Shown piece after piece: positions 5,551 through 6,407 of a stretch of DNA of 6,407 nt. Under the pieces are notes generated by a model. It ran no database searches. It saw only the letters and a list, made by a program, of their open reading frames with translations, and was not told the origin of the DNA. The translations under genes were made by a program, and so were the position numbers. Source of the DNA: Deltaproteobacteria bacterium (GTDB lineage: Bacteria; Desulfobacterota; Binatia; Binatales; Binataceae); contig JAJZAG010000220.1 in assembly GCA_021799555.1 (NCBI GenBank), positions 1-6,407 of the forward strand, given 5' to 3'. Every line of letters starts with the position of its first letter. Position 1 is the first letter of the stretch.

Positions 5551-6407
5551 TCAGATGCGAGATGCGGCGCGATGAAGCTGTGCGTTGCCGGCGGCGGGCG
5601 CGTGCAGCATCACGTCATAGGTCTGCGAGTTCTGCGGTTGCGGCCCATTCTCTTCGGGCGCCGAGATCGAAATCGGTTTCGGCATGAAGGTTACGATGAA
5701 TAACGCGACCGTCAGCCACGCAGCGATCGTGCGTCCGCGTCCGAGCGGCGCATCGCGATCGACCGTCGAAGGATGGCCAAGGCCGATTGCGATTGCGATC
5801 ACCGCCCATAGCATCCATCCGCCCCAGAAGCCGCGCCCGATCGCCAGCGGGATCACTACCATCAGCACGCATCCGACAACGAAGATCGTCGAAATCCTGC
5901 GATGGTGACGCGGGCTGAGAGCGTATACGACGTGGCCGCCGTCGAATTGTCCGACCGGGAGCAGATTCAGCGTGGTAACCAGCAGGCCGAGCCATCCGGC
6001 GAACGCAAGCGGACTCAGGTTGACGTTGACCAGATTCGGATCGACACCGAGCATCCATCGCGACAGCCCGTAAAAGAGGATCGAGTTTCCGAGTTCGAGT
6101 CCGCCCGCGCCTTGCGACGAGAGCGGCTGGATGTCAGACAGATGCAGTCCCAGAATCAGGCACGGAACCGCGACGAGCATACCGGCCCACGGACCCGCGG
6201 CGCCGATATCGAACATCACGCGGCGCGTCTGTGGCATCTGGCGCATCCGGATGAATGCGCCGAAGGTGCCGATGAAAAACACCGACGGAAACGGCGCCGG
6301 CAGAAAGTAGGGCAGGCTCGTGTTGACGCCGTAGCGGCGCGCGGTCAGGTAATGTCCCATCTCGTGTGCGAGCAAAATCCCCATCAGTGGGAGCGAAAAC
6401 GACAGCC
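5551..6407 (-). CDS. Site-2-protease-type M50 membrane metalloprotease (N-terminus outside window)
   Basis: Intramembrane zinc protease of family M50, closest in appearance to the EGY/S2P-like group. The frame is open to the right edge, so the N-terminus is missing; the visible part is about 284 residues. Counting from the ATG at 6384, the zinc motif HEMGH is at residues 7-11 (His7, Glu8, His11) inside a hydrophobic helix, followed by the family segment SLPYFLPAPFPSVFFIGTFG (about 23-42). The third zinc ligand is Asp148 in NLLPVGQFDGGH, the M50 LDG motif. Several hydrophobic segments (about 64-81, 126-143, 166-184, 188-203 and 220-234) give a polytopic membrane protein. The 'GHPSTVDRDAPLGRGR' stretch near 203-218 also recurs in this group. 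The C-terminal tail of about 40 residues is polar and unremarkable. The gene leads the visible minus-strand series, two bases before the longest possible dCMP deaminase start. The substrate is unknown; site-2 proteases usually cut membrane-bound regulators. Confidence 0.9.
   Translation of the reverse strand, partial: LSFSLPLMGILLAHEMGHYLTARRYGVNTSLPYFLPAPFPSVFFIGTFGAFIRMRQMPQTRRVMFDIGAAGPWAGMLVAVPCLILGLHLSDIQPLSSQGAGGLELGNSILFYGLSRWMLGVDPNLVNVNLSPLAFAGWLGLLVTTLNLLPVGQFDGGHVVYALSPRHHRRISTIFVVGCVLMVVIPLAIGRGFWGGWMLWAVIAIAIGLGHPSTVDRDAPLGRGRTIAAWLTVALFIVTFMPKPISISAPEENGPQPQNSQTYDVMLHAPAAGNAQLHRAASRI

Overview
The window is G+C-rich bacterial chromosomal DNA with almost no non-coding sequence. 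GTG and TTG starts are common and neighbouring genes touch or overlap. Gene content suggests a free-living, probably soil or sediment, Gram-negative-type bacterium: an FlK-type thioesterase, a two-domain MaoC-like dehydratase, a DsbA-fold isomerase of the hydroxychromene-carboxylate family, and a small c-type cytochrome with a lipoprotein signal. The mix resembles uncultured proteobacteria-related lineages such as Desulfobacterota or Binatota, but that placement is only a guess. No phage, insertion sequence, CRISPR array, tRNA or rRNA was seen.

Layout. From the left edge to about 2000 there are two plus-strand genes: the 3' part of an SMP-30/gluconolactonase-family protein, cut by the window edge, and a complete aminopeptidase P (pepP). 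From the right edge back to about 2013 there is one tightly packed minus-strand series of eight genes. In transcription order they are: a site-2-protease-type M50 membrane metalloprotease (N-terminus outside the window), dCMP deaminase, HIT-family protein, small lipoprotein-type cytochrome c, DsbA-fold isomerase, FlK-like thioesterase, two-domain MaoC-like dehydratase, and a small cysteine-rich exported protein. The two blocks meet tail to tail with 12 bases between the stop codons, and a short perfect hairpin lies there. The only gap of note inside the minus-strand series is 53 bases, between the cytochrome and isomerase genes; it may separate two transcription units. No stretch over 300 bases lacks a gene.

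How the genes fit together. The upstream half of the minus-strand series is housekeeping in flavour (membrane proteolysis, dCMP to dUMP, nucleotide-phosphate hydrolysis, a haem lipoprotein). Two of its junctions show translational coupling. The downstream half (isomerase, thioesterase, dehydratase) looks like a small acyl-CoA or aromatic-acid catabolic set; its substrate cannot be told from sequence. It ends in an 81-residue exported protein translated from a GTG that overlaps the dehydratase stop.

The most unusual object is that terminal small protein. Eight of its cysteines follow the mirror-symmetric spacing 6-3-6-9-6-3-6, as expected for two helices zipped together by four disulfides. Nothing else departs strongly from known families, and there is no clear evidence of a new multi-gene system.
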